A stretch of 64,000 nt of DNA from Tubiluchus corallicola (lineage: Eukaryota; Priapulida; Priapulimorpha; Priapulimorphida; Tubiluchidae). The translations under genes and the position numbers were made by a program. Below the pieces are notes generated by a model, which had not been told where the DNA came from, made no database searches, and worked only from the letters and a program-made list of their open reading frames with translations. The first letter of the stretch is position 1. Every line of letters begins with the position of its first letter. The stretch is taken from NCBI GenBank assembly GCA_030141605.1, contig JAQGDQ010001030.1, positions 1-64,000 on the forward strand, given 5' to 3'. Positions 39,309 through 49,322 of this stretch are shown in pieces.

Positions 39309-40220
39309 TCACATTTGTAAACAACCAATAATATCGCCTACAGACATGACATTTTGTCGGTCAAGATAGGTGTTTATCCCTTCAATAATCTCTATTGAAG
39401 CAGCCGGATTTATAAAGTTTACAGTTCCAATCTGTACCGCCGATGCACCGGCAAGCAAAAATTCAACAGCATCAGTTGCATTTGCAATACCTCCCAGCCC
39501 AATAACAGGTATATCAACTACCTGGCATACCTGCCAAACCATTCTGAGAGCAATAGGCTTAATTGCTGGCCCCGACAGCCCCCCGACTACTGTTGAAAGA
39601 ACTGGGCGTCGCGTTTCTGCATTAACAGCCATACCCAAAACAGTATTAATAAGAGATATAGAGTCGGCACCGGCGAACTCCACAGCGCGGGCAATCTCAG
39701 AAATATCTGTTACATTTGGAGACAGCTTTACTATCAACGTCTTTTTGTAAACATTACGAACAGCTTTTACCACAGCTTCAGCCGAAGAGCAGCTGGTACC
39801 AAAAGCCATTCCCCCCTCTTTCACGTTGGGGCATGAGATATTCAACTCAATACCCGGTATAGCATCCAGCTCATTAATCCTTGAAGCGCACCCTACATAC
39901 TCTTCGATAGTAGCTCCGGAGACATTAACCAAAACGCTGGTGTTGAAATTCCTGACCGTCGGATATATATTTTTAGCAAAATACTCAACACCACCGTTTT
40001 GCAGTCCTACGGAGTTAAGCATGCCGGAAGGAGATTCTGCCATTCTAGGATAAGGATTTCCCTCTCTTGGGTGCAGAGTGGTACCTTTTACAATAATACC
40101 CCCTAGCTTTCCCGGATCGAAAAAATCTTCAAACTCCACTCCGGATCCAAACGTACCGGATGCAGTAAGGACAGGGTTCTTTAGTTCTAAGTTGTGGATT
40201 TTAACCTTTAAGTCTGCCAT
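39309..40220 (-). CDS. pyrD: Dihydroorotate dehydrogenase B, catalytic subunit
   Basis: Oxidises dihydroorotate to orotate in pyrimidine synthesis. The 303-residue TIM barrel has [13 protein letters not shown], the conserved [13 protein letters not shown] with active-site loop region (class 1 type), KLSPNVTDI and [16 protein letters not shown]. It overlaps pyrK by 13 nt and so belongs to the two-subunit (PyrD-PyrK, NAD-linked) class 1B type. Confidence 0.94.
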   Translation of the reverse strand: MADLKVKIHNLELKNPVLTASGTFGSGVEFEDFFDPGKLGGIIVKGTTLHPREGNPYPRMAESPSGMLNSVGLQNGGVEYFAKNIYPTVRNFNTSVLVNVSGATIEEYVGCASRINELDAIPGIELNISCPNVKEGGMAFGTSCSSAEAVVKAVRNVYKKTLIVKLSPNVTDISEIARAVEFAGADSISLINTVLGMAVNAETRRPVLSTVVGGLSGPAIKPIALRMVWQVCQVVDIPVIGLGGIANATDAVEFLLAGASAVQIGTVNFINPAASIEIIEGINTYLDRQNVMSVGDIIGCLQM

Positions 40221-40990
40221 TTAAGATAGTTTGAATTAAACACAGGCCCATCAGTACATACACATTTGTTACCATCAACGGTGTCGGCAACGCAGCAGAG
40301 GCAAACCCCAAATCCACACGCCATACTGTTTTCAAGTGAAACCTCACAGGGAAGTCCTGCCTCAGAGGCTCTGGCAACAACAGCTTTCATCATGGGTTCA
40401 GGCCCGCAGGTATACACCATATCAAAAGAGTCGAAATCAACCTTAAAAACCGAATGGTCTGTAACATACCCCCGTTCACCAGCCGTACCGTCCTCTGTTG
40501 TTATTAAAACAGTCCCCTGCTGCCTATACTTATCAACCTCAACCACTCCTTCGGCTGAAGCTGCACCCAGAAGGATAAAGATATTGTCAGTGTTATTCTG
40601 TTTGAGGGTTTGAGCTAGAAACAGGAGTGGCGCAACTCCACATCCTCCACCAACAAGAAGTACTTTTGCGTTATCTGCAGGCAAAGAGAAACCTGTGCCT
40701 AAAGGAAACACAACACTCAACATATCACCAACCACAGACTTTGACAATATAATTGTTCCGTCGCCTACTATCTTGATAAGTACACTTATGGTGTTATTAA
40801 TATAGTCTACTGAAAAAATGGAAAACGGCCTTCTTAAAAAGACAGATCGGGACTTATCAACTAAAATATTGACAAACTGCCCTGGCCTTATGTCGCTTAT
40901 TTTTATTTCCGGTTCTAACACCAGAAGGTGGTGGTCTCTGTTTAGCCTCTTACTCTCCCTAACTGTTAAATGCTGAACCAACTTTTTCAT
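40208..40990 (-). CDS. pyrK: Dihydroorotate dehydrogenase B, electron-transfer subunit
   Basis: FAD and [2Fe-2S] subunit that passes electrons from PyrD to NAD. The 260-residue protein has the FAD-binding RPFSIFSVD, a nucleotide-binding [18 protein letters not shown], and the cysteine cluster [12 protein letters not shown] followed by CVCTDGPVF that holds the 2Fe-2S centre. The gene lies directly upstream of pyrD with a 13-nt overlap, so the pair is translationally coupled. Confidence 0.94.
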   Translation of the reverse strand: MKKLVQHLTVRESKRLNRDHHLLVLEPEIKISDIRPGQFVNILVDKSRSVFLRRPFSIFSVDYINNTISVLIKIVGDGTIILSKSVVGDMLSVVFPLGTGFSLPADNAKVLLVGGGCGVAPLLFLAQTLKQNNTDNIFILLGAASAEGVVEVDKYRQQGTVLITTEDGTAGERGYVTDHSVFKVDFDSFDMVYTCGPEPMMKAVVARASEAGLPCEVSLENSMACGFGVCLCCVADTVDGNKCVCTDGPVFNSNYLKWQT

Positions 40991-41081
40991 TTGAAAAAAT
41001 AAAGATTTTCTGTAAAAGTATTAAAAAGTGGCGGGAAAAGCGAAAACAGCAGCAGGTCGATTGAATAGTTTAAACGTAGAA

Positions 41082-41483
41082 TTAGGATGACTTATACTCT
41101 GTAAACGATTGGTCGCTATAAAAAACAATAATGCGCTCAATTGCTCCCTTCTTTGACTGTAGCTCTTTATTCTCTTCCTGACCATCATCAGGTATAAAGG
41201 ATGCTGTATTTTCTGTGATTGCATAGCTCCTCTGTTTTCCCCCGTAAAAGCGGCTGGAAGCTACAGAGTGTGACTGTTGGTACATGTCCCCCTCTCCCAA
41301 CATTAACCATCTGGGATTAACATTAGTAAAGGTTTTAAGGATCTTCGTTATAAACGATGCACTGGGATAATTGCGACCATTTAATACATGTGAAACACTT
41401 GAACGCTGTACCCCTATTTTATCAGCAAACTCTGTGGGCGACAACTTCTCCTTTTCCAAAAAGGAGTTAATCCTGTTCTTCAT
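41082..41483 (-). CDS. Cro/C1-type HTH regulator
   Basis: A 133-residue protein with an N-terminal Cro/C1-type helix-turn-helix: LSPTEFADKIGVQRSSVSHV followed by LNGRNYPSASFITKILKTF and the NPRWLMLGEGDMY motif common to Bacteroidetes repressor-like proteins. The rest (about 75-133) is polar with no recognised domain. Likely DNA-binding; the target is unknown. It lies about 90 nt downstream of pyrK's start. Confidence 0.8.
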   Translation of the reverse strand: MKNRINSFLEKEKLSPTEFADKIGVQRSSVSHVLNGRNYPSASFITKILKTFTNVNPRWLMLGEGDMYQQSHSVASSRFYGGKQRSYAITENTASFIPDDGQEENKELQSKKGAIERIIVFYSDQSFTEYKSS

Positions 41484-42510
41484 AACTGATTAAAAGCATC
41501 TTATTAAACACACCTTCTCTTTTTATTCACAATTTAACGGCTGAATAGAAGAACAAAAATAGAAACTTTTCAAATGTAAACAAGCTATTAAAAGATAAAT
41601 AACACTCTGTGTTCAATTTTGTGAAATAATACAGCGTCATGCATTACAATTGTATTGTGGCGCCTACGCCAATAGTAACCATTTTTAAAAACAGTGGCAA
41701 GATGAAATTAAATCACTATTAACTAGTCAATTACATGATAAGTAAGGGTGAGTGGTCGTTGAAACTCTCTCAATTTACTTGCTCTATCCCATTTCATAAA
41801 CTAAAATCTATACCTACATAGTTTTTATAAAGCCTATAGCTACTACTATTTATAAAGCTTACAACTGAAAAGTAAGCACTCTGAAGTATTTAACAAACTC
41901 TACAATAGGGGATGATAATACAATAGCTTAAATAAATTATTTGCTAAATAACATTATACACTTATTAATCAGGTGTTTATATATGGATTAATGTAATTTT
42001 GCCAATCACGCACTACAAAAGTAACTTATTTATTAAATAAAAAATGCACCTAATTTATATAACTATCTGATAATGTCTACAGTAATCTGTGATTATTTAA
42101 AATAATGTTTAGTATACAAATGTATCAAACATATGTAATCAGTGCTTTATATTTGTTATACGTACTGGTTACTTATGTAATTTGTAAAATATTTGAGTGG
42201 GAAATGTAAAATGGGATACTGTTGCGTCAATCTATTTTGTCAAAACCCTTATTTATATCGGTAAACTGTAGCTTACCGCCTGACTTTTTCTTAATCTGAG
42301 TCAAAATCTTTCTTCACCACCTTGTGTAATGGACTCAAAGCGCTAAATACTTTAAAAAACAACCCTTTTTAGTCCGGATGTTTCACAGAATCTCCCCCCC
42401 AATCCAATCCAAGCCGGAGTTTTTGTCTTGTAAAGCGTTAGCTTTTCATGTAAAAACAATAGAGTCTACCCCACCACCCTGCTCTGCTGCTGCCACTGAG
42501 AAACGACTGT
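41484..42510. other. 1-kb gap with decayed coding trace C
   Basis: Very AT-rich with no intact gene. On the minus strand 42227-42310 reads KILTQIKKKSGGKLQFTDIN and then a stop, resembling traces A and B. The rest has short frames without family features, and no promoter or RNA structure was recognised. Confidence 0.4.
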
Positions 42511-45393
42511 CTAATAACTAAAAGAAAAAAAGAATGCACTATTAACCCCTTCGGTATACTTAGGTGCGTAGCTAATACGTACTCCCATTTTTGCAGAGAC
42601 AATCAGGCGTAAGAAATTACAATCGGTAGTTAATTCAGCTCCATACGAATTGACTTTAAAGGCTTGATTGTAGTAATTATTCTCTTCATACCACCGGTAG
42701 CTGCCTTGTGCATGATCGTAAAACAATCCAAGGTTAAAGCGCCTGAAATACACCCACCTACCGATATTCCAATCAGGATAAAAAAGAGGAAACAGATAAT
42801 CATTCTGAATTGAAAACACATCTCCATTAGCTACCCTCCCTACCCCTCTGGGAAATTTAATAATATCACTAAAGGAGGTTTGATCATTTTCTTTTTCTTG
42901 GTAACCGTAATACAACTTAATCCCATGATGCTTGAGTATCCCTGGCAAAAATGTAACACCTTCTGCTGACCAGATACTCCATAATTCAAGGTCTCCTATT
43001 GGGCTATGCCTATAATTTAAATTTATAAGCTGTCCCCAGCGAGGTTGTAAGTCTCTTTTTGCAGAGCGCTGGTATACAGAATAGTTAAGCCTATAGGCAA
43101 TCGGTATAATAGTACCGCTAAAAAAAGACTGAGGTGAGTCTTTACCCTGTGTGATATCTGTATAACTGACAGATAGCTCAGGACGTAGAGCTTTATACCA
43201 TCTACCTCTGGAGAGATCTATAGGAAACTTCATTGAAAACCATAATGTGAACTCATCCCAGTAGTATTTTTCTTTAATAGTTTCAGAGTAGGCTACCTCA
43301 TTGCTGTTTGGATAGGTATGATTAATGGTTCGCAAATAGTGTGATGACTCCCTTCCATACTCTGTTTTTAGCTGTAGAACCGGAAAGAACCCATAATACC
43401 TGAAATCTGCGTACCATTTACCTGTATTGGAATCGATAGAGTATTTATAACCAAGCTGTGTTGTTGCCGTGCTCAACTTATTTTGTGACATTAAAGATAC
43501 TCCGGGACTTATAACATAATCATCCACATCTACATAGGCTGGACTCCAGCTATGAAAGTTAAATAAATTGGCAGCTTTACGATACTTTTTCGACTCATAA
43601 AGTACTGTATCAGGTTGCGAAATCTCTATTGCTCCTAACTCCTGGTCAGATATTGACTTTGCAAGTGGAAATTCATAAACCTCTTCCCTTTCCCGTTTTT
43701 TCCATCCCTCTCTATTTATCGAAGACTTTACTATTGCGAAGCCATCGGATGAGTAGTTGCTGTAAACCAGACTATCGCCAGCAACACTTGGTTGTGCATG
43801 AGTTGCCCCGAATCGGGCGGAGGTTACCTGGTATGTATCACCCGTTCCTAAATCCAGTGCAAAAATATTATCAATGCCTGTCTCTGCACTGGAGTAGTAA
43901 AGAAACTCCCCCTTTCTAACAGGATTCCTTATCTCATTGAAAGAGAACGGATAAATCAACTTTGTTGCTTTTTTAAACGGATCCACCTCCACCATTGCTT
44001 TCCCTCTCTGCCCCAATACTACCGCATATATACTTTTGCTGTCATCCGACCATGACGGAGTAATAAAGTAGTAGTTTTCGGGTGTTGTTACTTCACTCAC
44101 AATCTCAAAACTATCGGGTGATATAAGAACGATTGAAAATATGTTATTCTGAGATGACTTAACCGCTGCAATATATTTTCCATCCGGCGACAATACAGGG
44201 GCGTATATTTTCTCTTTAAACCGCTTCTGCTTCAACTTTTTATCTGAGATGTTAAATCTCCTGAGAAGTGAAAAATCTCTAAGTCCCCACCGTACATCAG
44301 GCTTATACTCTACCCATAAAATATTCCCATTTCCAAAAGAAACAGACTCTTCAAGCCAGTAGCCCGGTGTGAACAACACCTCCTCTTTTCCATCGGGAGC
44401 TATTGCAACAAACCTGCTAATATCTTCTATAGAGCTTCTGGCTGCAAAGATTAATGAATCATTTATAAAAAACGGATATTTATAATTAGTATAATACGCC
44501 GGCTTTTTACTGATGCTCTGGTATGGTGTTTTCACGATAGATGAATCAATCTGTTTCCACTTATCCATCAGATTATTAAACACCTCTCTATACAACCCTA
44601 CTTTATCACTGCCTGTTGTCTGTTTCAAACTTTTATCAAAGGGAGTAATCGAGAGTGGCTTTTTTCCTACATTATGAAACACCTTTTCCCACACATCTGC
44701 TCCATACTTCTCTCTTGCGCCGGCAACTATGTGGTACCCCAGCTGGTAATAATCAGGCACATAATCACGAAATGAGCCCATATAAGCCTTATCGTATGAA
44801 TACAACCCTTTCTCTAGCGCCTGTGCCTTTAGTTCCATTTCAAAAGAAGGCAACCTTCCTCTTCCAGACCTGGACAGTGATGTTTCGGTAGCAACAGCGT
44901 CCCCTTCCAATATCCACATAGGAAGATAGGCTCCCAGAACAATGGGAGCCGCCTGCTCTCCAAGAAGGATTTTAAATATCTTGGGCATATCTTCCCATAC
45001 TTTATCAATCTGAACAACATGCCTGTACTCATGTACTGCGAGTTGCTCAAGCCAGTTGCACGGATAAACCCCCTGACCTGGAGTTGTAAGCATCTCTACC
45101 CTAGCGGGAGCCCAGGCTGCAAAACCGTTGGAGCGCACTGTATGTGTACGAAGGATTATCGATATCTTTCCCGGATTATGAGAAAGCGTATACCCTGTAT
45201 AATCATAGATCTTATCCAAAATATACGCCATCTGTTGAGCCTCATCCTCAAACGACTCGGGATATATCAACTGAAAGTTTTCATTGCTGATCTGTCTCCA
45301 GCGAACATTTGCAGGACTCTGCCCATCAATAAAATATTGTGCATTAGTAAAAAACGGATATGTAAGAAGTATCAAAAAAAGCAGTCTCTTCAT
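42511..45393 (-). CDS. Exported HExxH metallopeptidase-like protein with propeller and predicted outer-membrane barrel
   Basis: A 960-residue protein with a signal peptide (MKRLLFLILLTYPFFTNAQ). The front domain contains AVHEYRHVVQ with HExxH at 121-125 and a Glu 38 residues after the last His (E163 in WILEGDAV), the gluzincin/peptidase-MA arrangement. Residues about 290-560 carry TolB-like beta-propeller motifs (SPDGKYIAAVKS, SWSDDSKSIYAVV). From about 620 to the end the chain alternates amphipathic strands (YKYSIDSNTGKWYADFRYYG, FFFSFSY end) and looks like an outer-membrane barrel. I chose the ATG at 45393. Probably a surface peptidase or an assembly factor; no proof of substrate. Confidence 0.7.
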   Translation of the reverse strand: MKRLLFLILLTYPFFTNAQYFIDGQSPANVRWRQISNENFQLIYPESFEDEAQQMAYILDKIYDYTGYTLSHNPGKISIILRTHTVRSNGFAAWAPARVEMLTTPGQGVYPCNWLEQLAVHEYRHVVQIDKVWEDMPKIFKILLGEQAAPIVLGAYLPMWILEGDAVATETSLSRSGRGRLPSFEMELKAQALEKGLYSYDKAYMGSFRDYVPDYYQLGYHIVAGAREKYGADVWEKVFHNVGKKPLSITPFDKSLKQTTGSDKVGLYREVFNNLMDKWKQIDSSIVKTPYQSISKKPAYYTNYKYPFFINDSLIFAARSSIEDISRFVAIAPDGKEEVLFTPGYWLEESVSFGNGNILWVEYKPDVRWGLRDFSLLRRFNISDKKLKQKRFKEKIYAPVLSPDGKYIAAVKSSQNNIFSIVLISPDSFEIVSEVTTPENYYFITPSWSDDSKSIYAVVLGQRGKAMVEVDPFKKATKLIYPFSFNEIRNPVRKGEFLYYSSAETGIDNIFALDLGTGDTYQVTSARFGATHAQPSVAGDSLVYSNYSSDGFAIVKSSINREGWKKREREEVYEFPLAKSISDQELGAIEISQPDTVLYESKKYRKAANLFNFHSWSPAYVDVDDYVISPGVSLMSQNKLSTATTQLGYKYSIDSNTGKWYADFRYYGFFPVLQLKTEYGRESSHYLRTINHTYPNSNEVAYSETIKEKYYWDEFTLWFSMKFPIDLSRGRWYKALRPELSVSYTDITQGKDSPQSFFSGTIIPIAYRLNYSVYQRSAKRDLQPRWGQLINLNYRHSPIGDLELWSIWSAEGVTFLPGILKHHGIKLYYGYQEKENDQTSFSDIIKFPRGVGRVANGDVFSIQNDYLFPLFYPDWNIGRWVYFRRFNLGLFYDHAQGSYRWYEENNYYNQAFKVNSYGAELTTDCNFLRLIVSAKMGVRISYAPKYTEGVNSAFFFSFSY

Positions 45394-45534
45394 ACTAATA
45401 TATATAATGGTAGCCACATGCCGATTTGGGCAATATTACTAAATACTTGATAAGACAAGCACTAAATACCTCATATTTTTTATTTCTAAAATACTCCAAA
45501 CCTAAAATTATTATTAAACTTTTATAAAAATTAT

Positions 45535-45716
45535 TTAACTATTCTTTAAAAGCTTAGCCCAATTTGTAGCACTCAAAACTAAACATTTCCATTGAACATC
45601 ATGATCAGCAAAAAACATATCCAGCTCTATAAGCTTCCAACGCTCCTGTGTAAAATCCCTGGATGTTTTATACCGAAACTGCTGTGATAGCGCTCACTAT
45701 TATATACCCATACCTA
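45535..45716 (-). pseudogene. Transposase-like coding trace
   Basis: On the minus strand 45663-45713 reads VWVYNSERYHSSFGIKH in one frame, close to the (Y/W)xYNxERPHxSL ending of IS3-type transposase OrfB proteins. A stop precedes it (45714-45716). A second frame from about 45693 to 45535 stays open for 52 codons. The trace is too short for certainty. Confidence 0.35.
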
Positions 45717-46124
45717 GGTATGAGCCACGGTCTGCACCTTCTTTAAGCAGCTGAAAGAAAAGGAATTCAGGACTTATTCAATAAAGGAGTGGTTATAGCC
45801 TCTCCAAAGTAGGGGCACTGCCAATACACCCTGCAAACAAACAAGCACAGAGTACACCTCTACTTCCTGCCTTTACTTACTTTGCTTTGGTGACCTCTAC
45901 TTCAAAGACAACCATTACTAACTAATACCCTTTTACTCCATACGTTAATCTTTTTTTACCTGAGAATAGATCCACGGCAAAAACATATCAATAACTATTT
46001 ATTAAAAAAATCACATTGTAACTACCTGCTAACCAAAATAAAACAAAAAAACATTAAACACTCTTTAAATGTTCTTAAATATTTTTAAGAAAAATGATTG
46101 TAAGATTAAATATTAGTTGTAAAT

Positions 46125-46134
46125 TGGTCGACCA
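46125..46134. promoter_or_regulatory. Palindromic operator candidate upstream of the GntR gene
   Basis: TGGTCGACCA is a perfect 10-bp palindrome 70 nt before the regulator start. FadR-subfamily GntR regulators commonly bind TGGTnnACCA-like or TnGTnnnACnA sites, so it may be an autoregulatory operator. A related half-site recurs at 46949-46960. Confidence 0.5.
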
Positions 46135-46203
46135 GTTTGTGGTTTTCCACATATTAACCAAAAACACAGACCGAATTAATGGCAACAATTAATTACTAAC
46201 TAA

Positions 46204-46923
46204 ATGGACGCACTAATAGATAGCTTTAAGGAGATAGAGGTTGAAAAGCCTGCAGATAAAATAATAGGGCAGATTAGAGACTTAATTTCATCAGGGCAAT
46301 TAAAACCCGGCGACAGGTTACCATCCGAAAGGCAACTTTCAGAAAGGCTTGGTGTAGGAAGGACCTATGTTCGCGATGCTATTAGAAAGTTGGAGTTTTA
46401 CGGTATCTTAAAAACTCAACCTCAAAGCGGTACAACTGTTGCCGGATTGGGAATAACGGCTCTTGAAGGGTTGATTGCGGATGTGTTAAAACTAGATAAA
46501 CCAGACTTCTACAGTTTGGTTGAAGCCCGCGTAATACTGGAAGTAGAAGCATCAAAATTAGCAGCAATACGCCGCACAACAGAAGACCTGGACAAGTTAG
46601 CCCAAATTCTTGACTCATTTAAAGGGGTGGTAGAGAGAGGCAACCCGGGAGTTGAAGAGGACTTCATGTTTCATCTCAAGGTTTCTGAATCAAGCAAAAA
46701 TATGGCGATCAGATCATTGATGATGGTTATTGTGCCGGAAATAATGGAGATATATAAAAATCTTAGCATCTGTGAAGGAGGAAGATCTTATAAATCCTAT
46801 TCTGAACATGTAGACATATTTGATGCCATCAAAAGCGGCAAGCCTAAGGAAGCAGGCAAGGCGATGAAATTACACCTAAAAGAGATACTTGAATTTAGCA
46901 GTTCAGGACTCTATAAACCTTAG
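46204..46923 (+). CDS. GntR-family (FadR type) regulator of the alginate locus
   Basis: A 239-residue regulator with an N-terminal winged helix (LKPGDRLPSERQLSERLGVG, then RTYVRDAIRKLEFYGILKTQ) and a C-terminal FCD-type ligand domain from about residue 90 with alpha-helices and the DFMFHLKVSESSKNMA motif. FadR-type relatives often respond to uronates or their keto-acid products. It opens the alginate PUL, so the likely inducer is a product such as DEH or KDG. An upstream palindrome suggests autoregulation. It is the only regulator seen in the locus; no SusR, HTCS or sigma/anti-sigma pair was found. Confidence 0.85.
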   Translation: MDALIDSFKEIEVEKPADKIIGQIRDLISSGQLKPGDRLPSERQLSERLGVGRTYVRDAIRKLEFYGILKTQPQSGTTVAGLGITALEGLIADVLKLDKPDFYSLVEARVILEVEASKLAAIRRTTEDLDKLAQILDSFKGVVERGNPGVEEDFMFHLKVSESSKNMAIRSLMMVIVPEIMEIYKNLSICEGGRSYKSYSEHVDIFDAIKSGKPKEAGKAMKLHLKEILEFSSSGLYKP

Positions 46924-46948
46924 TTTAACAATAAATATTTACAGACTA

Positions 46949-46960
46949 ACCAGTTTACCA
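46949..46960. promoter_or_regulatory. Second regulator half-site before the first PL6 gene
   Basis: ACCAGTTTACCA lies between the GntR gene and the PL6 gene and shares ACCAGTTT with the sequence running on from the palindrome at 46131-46138. It may be a weaker site for the same regulator. Confidence 0.3.
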
Positions 46961-47008
46961 TGTGATACAGGCACTTACAATCCAAACTAAACATCTAACC
47001 ACAAAAAA

Positions 47009-49321
47009 ATGAAACCTCTGCTCAACCTAGTTATATGCTTTTTTCTTATCTGCACACTTACAGTATGTAGCAAGAGAGACACAGCTTTGACGTCAGAAAA
47101 GCTTCAAAATCAAATTGATAAGCTCAAGTCCGGAGATACACTGATTTTGAAAAATGGTATATACCCCAATATGATCCTGGCGGTTAATAACAAGGGTAAC
47201 AAAGAGAAGCCAATTGTCATTAAGGCAGAAACTTCAGGGAAAGTAGTATTCACAAACGTGTCAACATTACAAATCGGTGGGGAATTTATAGAAATCTCAG
47301 GAATTCTATTTGCTGACGGGAATAGTGGCAGCAAGCCTGTTATAAGATTTAAGTCATCAAGAGGTGTTGCCAACAACTGTCGCCTGACAAACTGTGTTAT
47401 TGATAGTTACAATCCGAGTGATAGATTCCTGGGAAATGTATGGGTAGAGATGTACGGTAAAAACAACCGGGTAGACCACTGCTCTTTTGTTGGAAAGCTC
47501 AACTCAGGAGTAACACTTGTTGTAAAACTGCCAGGTAAGGATAACCAGGAGAACTTCCACAGCATTGATCACAACTATTTTGGGGCAAGGCCCCGTCTGG
47601 GTTCAAATGGTGGAGAAACCATGCGTGTGGGGACTTCAACATACTCCCTCACATCAAGTAACACTAAAATTGCAAATAACTATTTTGAGCATTGCAATGG
47701 AGAGGTTGAGATTATCTCTATAAAGTCGAGCGATAACCAAATCATAGGCAATACTTTTTACGAGTGTGAAGGAGTTCTGACCCTGCGCCACGGAAACCGA
47801 AACAGGTTGGAGGGTAATGTGTTTATAGGCAACAATAAGCCCGCAACTGGTGGGATTCGTGTAATTAATGCCGGGCACATCATCAAAAACAATCATTTTC
47901 AGGAGCTGAAAGGTGAGCGCTTCTGGGCTACTTTACCAATAATGAACGGTGTTCCAAATTCAGCAATTAATCGCTACCACCAGGTGAGGGATGTGAATAT
48001 AACAGGAAACGTGTTTGTTAACTGTGATAATATAGTATTTGGGGTGGGATCAGACAATGAACGTACAGCTAATCCCGAGAATGTACTATTTGCAGACAAT
48101 ACCTTATATAACCCTGATAGCCAAGTGATTTTTGAAAGCAGAGTGAATGTAGACAAAGTTAATTTCAAAAATAATCGGTTCGCAACAGCAAACAAAAATT
48201 TCAAACACGTTGGTTTTTCAAAGACTAATGCACTGTTCACAAAGAATGAACAGGGGCTTTATGCCTCTGCTGACTACACTCCCACTATAAAGGCTACAAC
48301 AGATAACACCGGAGCTGATTGGTTTGAAAAGAGCAAAACAACAGAAAGCGCTGGTAGAAAACTCAAAGTTAAGGATGGGAAAGGCCTTACCGGTACTATT
48401 GAGCAGGCAAATAATAATGATACTGTTATTTTAACAGGTACAGAAACATACTTTATAGAGTCACCACTATCTATAAAAAAGCACTTGACAATAACCGGTG
48501 ACAAAAAATTATCTACAAAACCAACCATTCAATATAAGGCCAACAGTGGTGGTAAACCATTAATAGTAATTGAAAATGGAGGGTCTTTAAGTGTAGAAAA
48601 TGTGATACTAAACGGTGCTTCTGAGACTGGTATTGCACACGCCGGAATTACTACTCAAAAGAGGTCGATGATTTATCACTATATACTTAAGGCTAAAAAT
48701 GTTGATTTTATAAACTATGATGTTGGCAATGCATCGGCAGTGTTTGCTTTTAAGAGCACTTATGCCGACACCATTTTATTTGAAGGCTGTACCTTTTCCA
48801 ATATATCCGGTGTCGCCATAAATCTGGCATCAGAAAATGAAGACAGGGGAAAATATAATGCAGAAAACGTAATTATCAGAAACTCTCTTTTTTATAATGT
48901 AATGGGCTCAGCACTAAAACTCTACCGAGGAGGTAATGATGAAAGCACATTAGGGCCTTTCCTGACAATTGATCAATGCACATTTCATAATATTGAGAAC
49001 CGGGAGCTAGGCTCCGCACTAAACCTGGTAGGTGTCCAGTGGATCTCTATCACCAACTCAATATTTAGTGAAAGTGGAAAAAGCGGCCGTGTAATAAAAC
49101 TTGAAGACCAGAGCTGGATTTACTGCTATATCGACCATTGTAATTTCCACAATACAGGCAGATTTGAGAGCTTTTATGACGATCGATTGGGCAAGAACAA
49201 GTGGTATATAGATCCAAAGTACACATCAATAAAAAATAGTGATTTCTCATTGAAGCCCGGCTCCGCTTTAAGAAATAAGTCTAAAAGTAAAGGTGCACTG
49301 GGATACTTAAAAAGCACATAA
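47009..49321 (+). CDS. Two-domain PL6 alginate lyase
   Basis: A 770-residue lipoprotein (lipobox at LTVCSK) of polysaccharide lyase family 6. It cleaves alginate by beta-elimination. Residues 25 to about 430 form the PL6 beta-helix: YGKNNRVDHCSFVGK, then E232-V-E234 (calcium ligands), K239 and R260 of LRHGNRN, with the same spacing as E213, E215, K220 and R241 of the characterised two-domain lyase AlyGC. Residues about 430-770 form a second parallel beta-helix, as in AlyGC, where it aids dimerisation and substrate binding. PL17 follows with a 1-nt gap. Exact product pattern (G or MG preference) cannot be read. Confidence 0.93.
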   Translation: MKPLLNLVICFFLICTLTVCSKRDTALTSEKLQNQIDKLKSGDTLILKNGIYPNMILAVNNKGNKEKPIVIKAETSGKVVFTNVSTLQIGGEFIEISGILFADGNSGSKPVIRFKSSRGVANNCRLTNCVIDSYNPSDRFLGNVWVEMYGKNNRVDHCSFVGKLNSGVTLVVKLPGKDNQENFHSIDHNYFGARPRLGSNGGETMRVGTSTYSLTSSNTKIANNYFEHCNGEVEIISIKSSDNQIIGNTFYECEGVLTLRHGNRNRLEGNVFIGNNKPATGGIRVINAGHIIKNNHFQELKGERFWATLPIMNGVPNSAINRYHQVRDVNITGNVFVNCDNIVFGVGSDNERTANPENVLFADNTLYNPDSQVIFESRVNVDKVNFKNNRFATANKNFKHVGFSKTNALFTKNEQGLYASADYTPTIKATTDNTGADWFEKSKTTESAGRKLKVKDGKGLTGTIEQANNNDTVILTGTETYFIESPLSIKKHLTITGDKKLSTKPTIQYKANSGGKPLIVIENGGSLSVENVILNGASETGIAHAGITTQKRSMIYHYILKAKNVDFINYDVGNASAVFAFKSTYADTILFEGCTFSNISGVAINLASENEDRGKYNAENVIIRNSLFYNVMGSALKLYRGGNDESTLGPFLTIDQCTFHNIENRELGSALNLVGVQWISITNSIFSESGKSGRVIKLEDQSWIYCYIDHCNFHNTGRFESFYDDRLGKNKWYIDPKYTSIKNSDFSLKPGSALRNKSKSKGALGYLKST

Positions 49322-49322
49322 G

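Larger units (their letters stand above)
45394..46203. other. Gap with decayed transposase-like trace and PUL control region
   Basis: No intact gene. The minus strand 45535-45716 holds two short frames, one with WVYNSERYHSSFG like an IS3-type integrase C-terminus. The right end, from 46083, is the control region of the GntR gene with the palindrome at 46125-46134. Confidence 0.4.
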
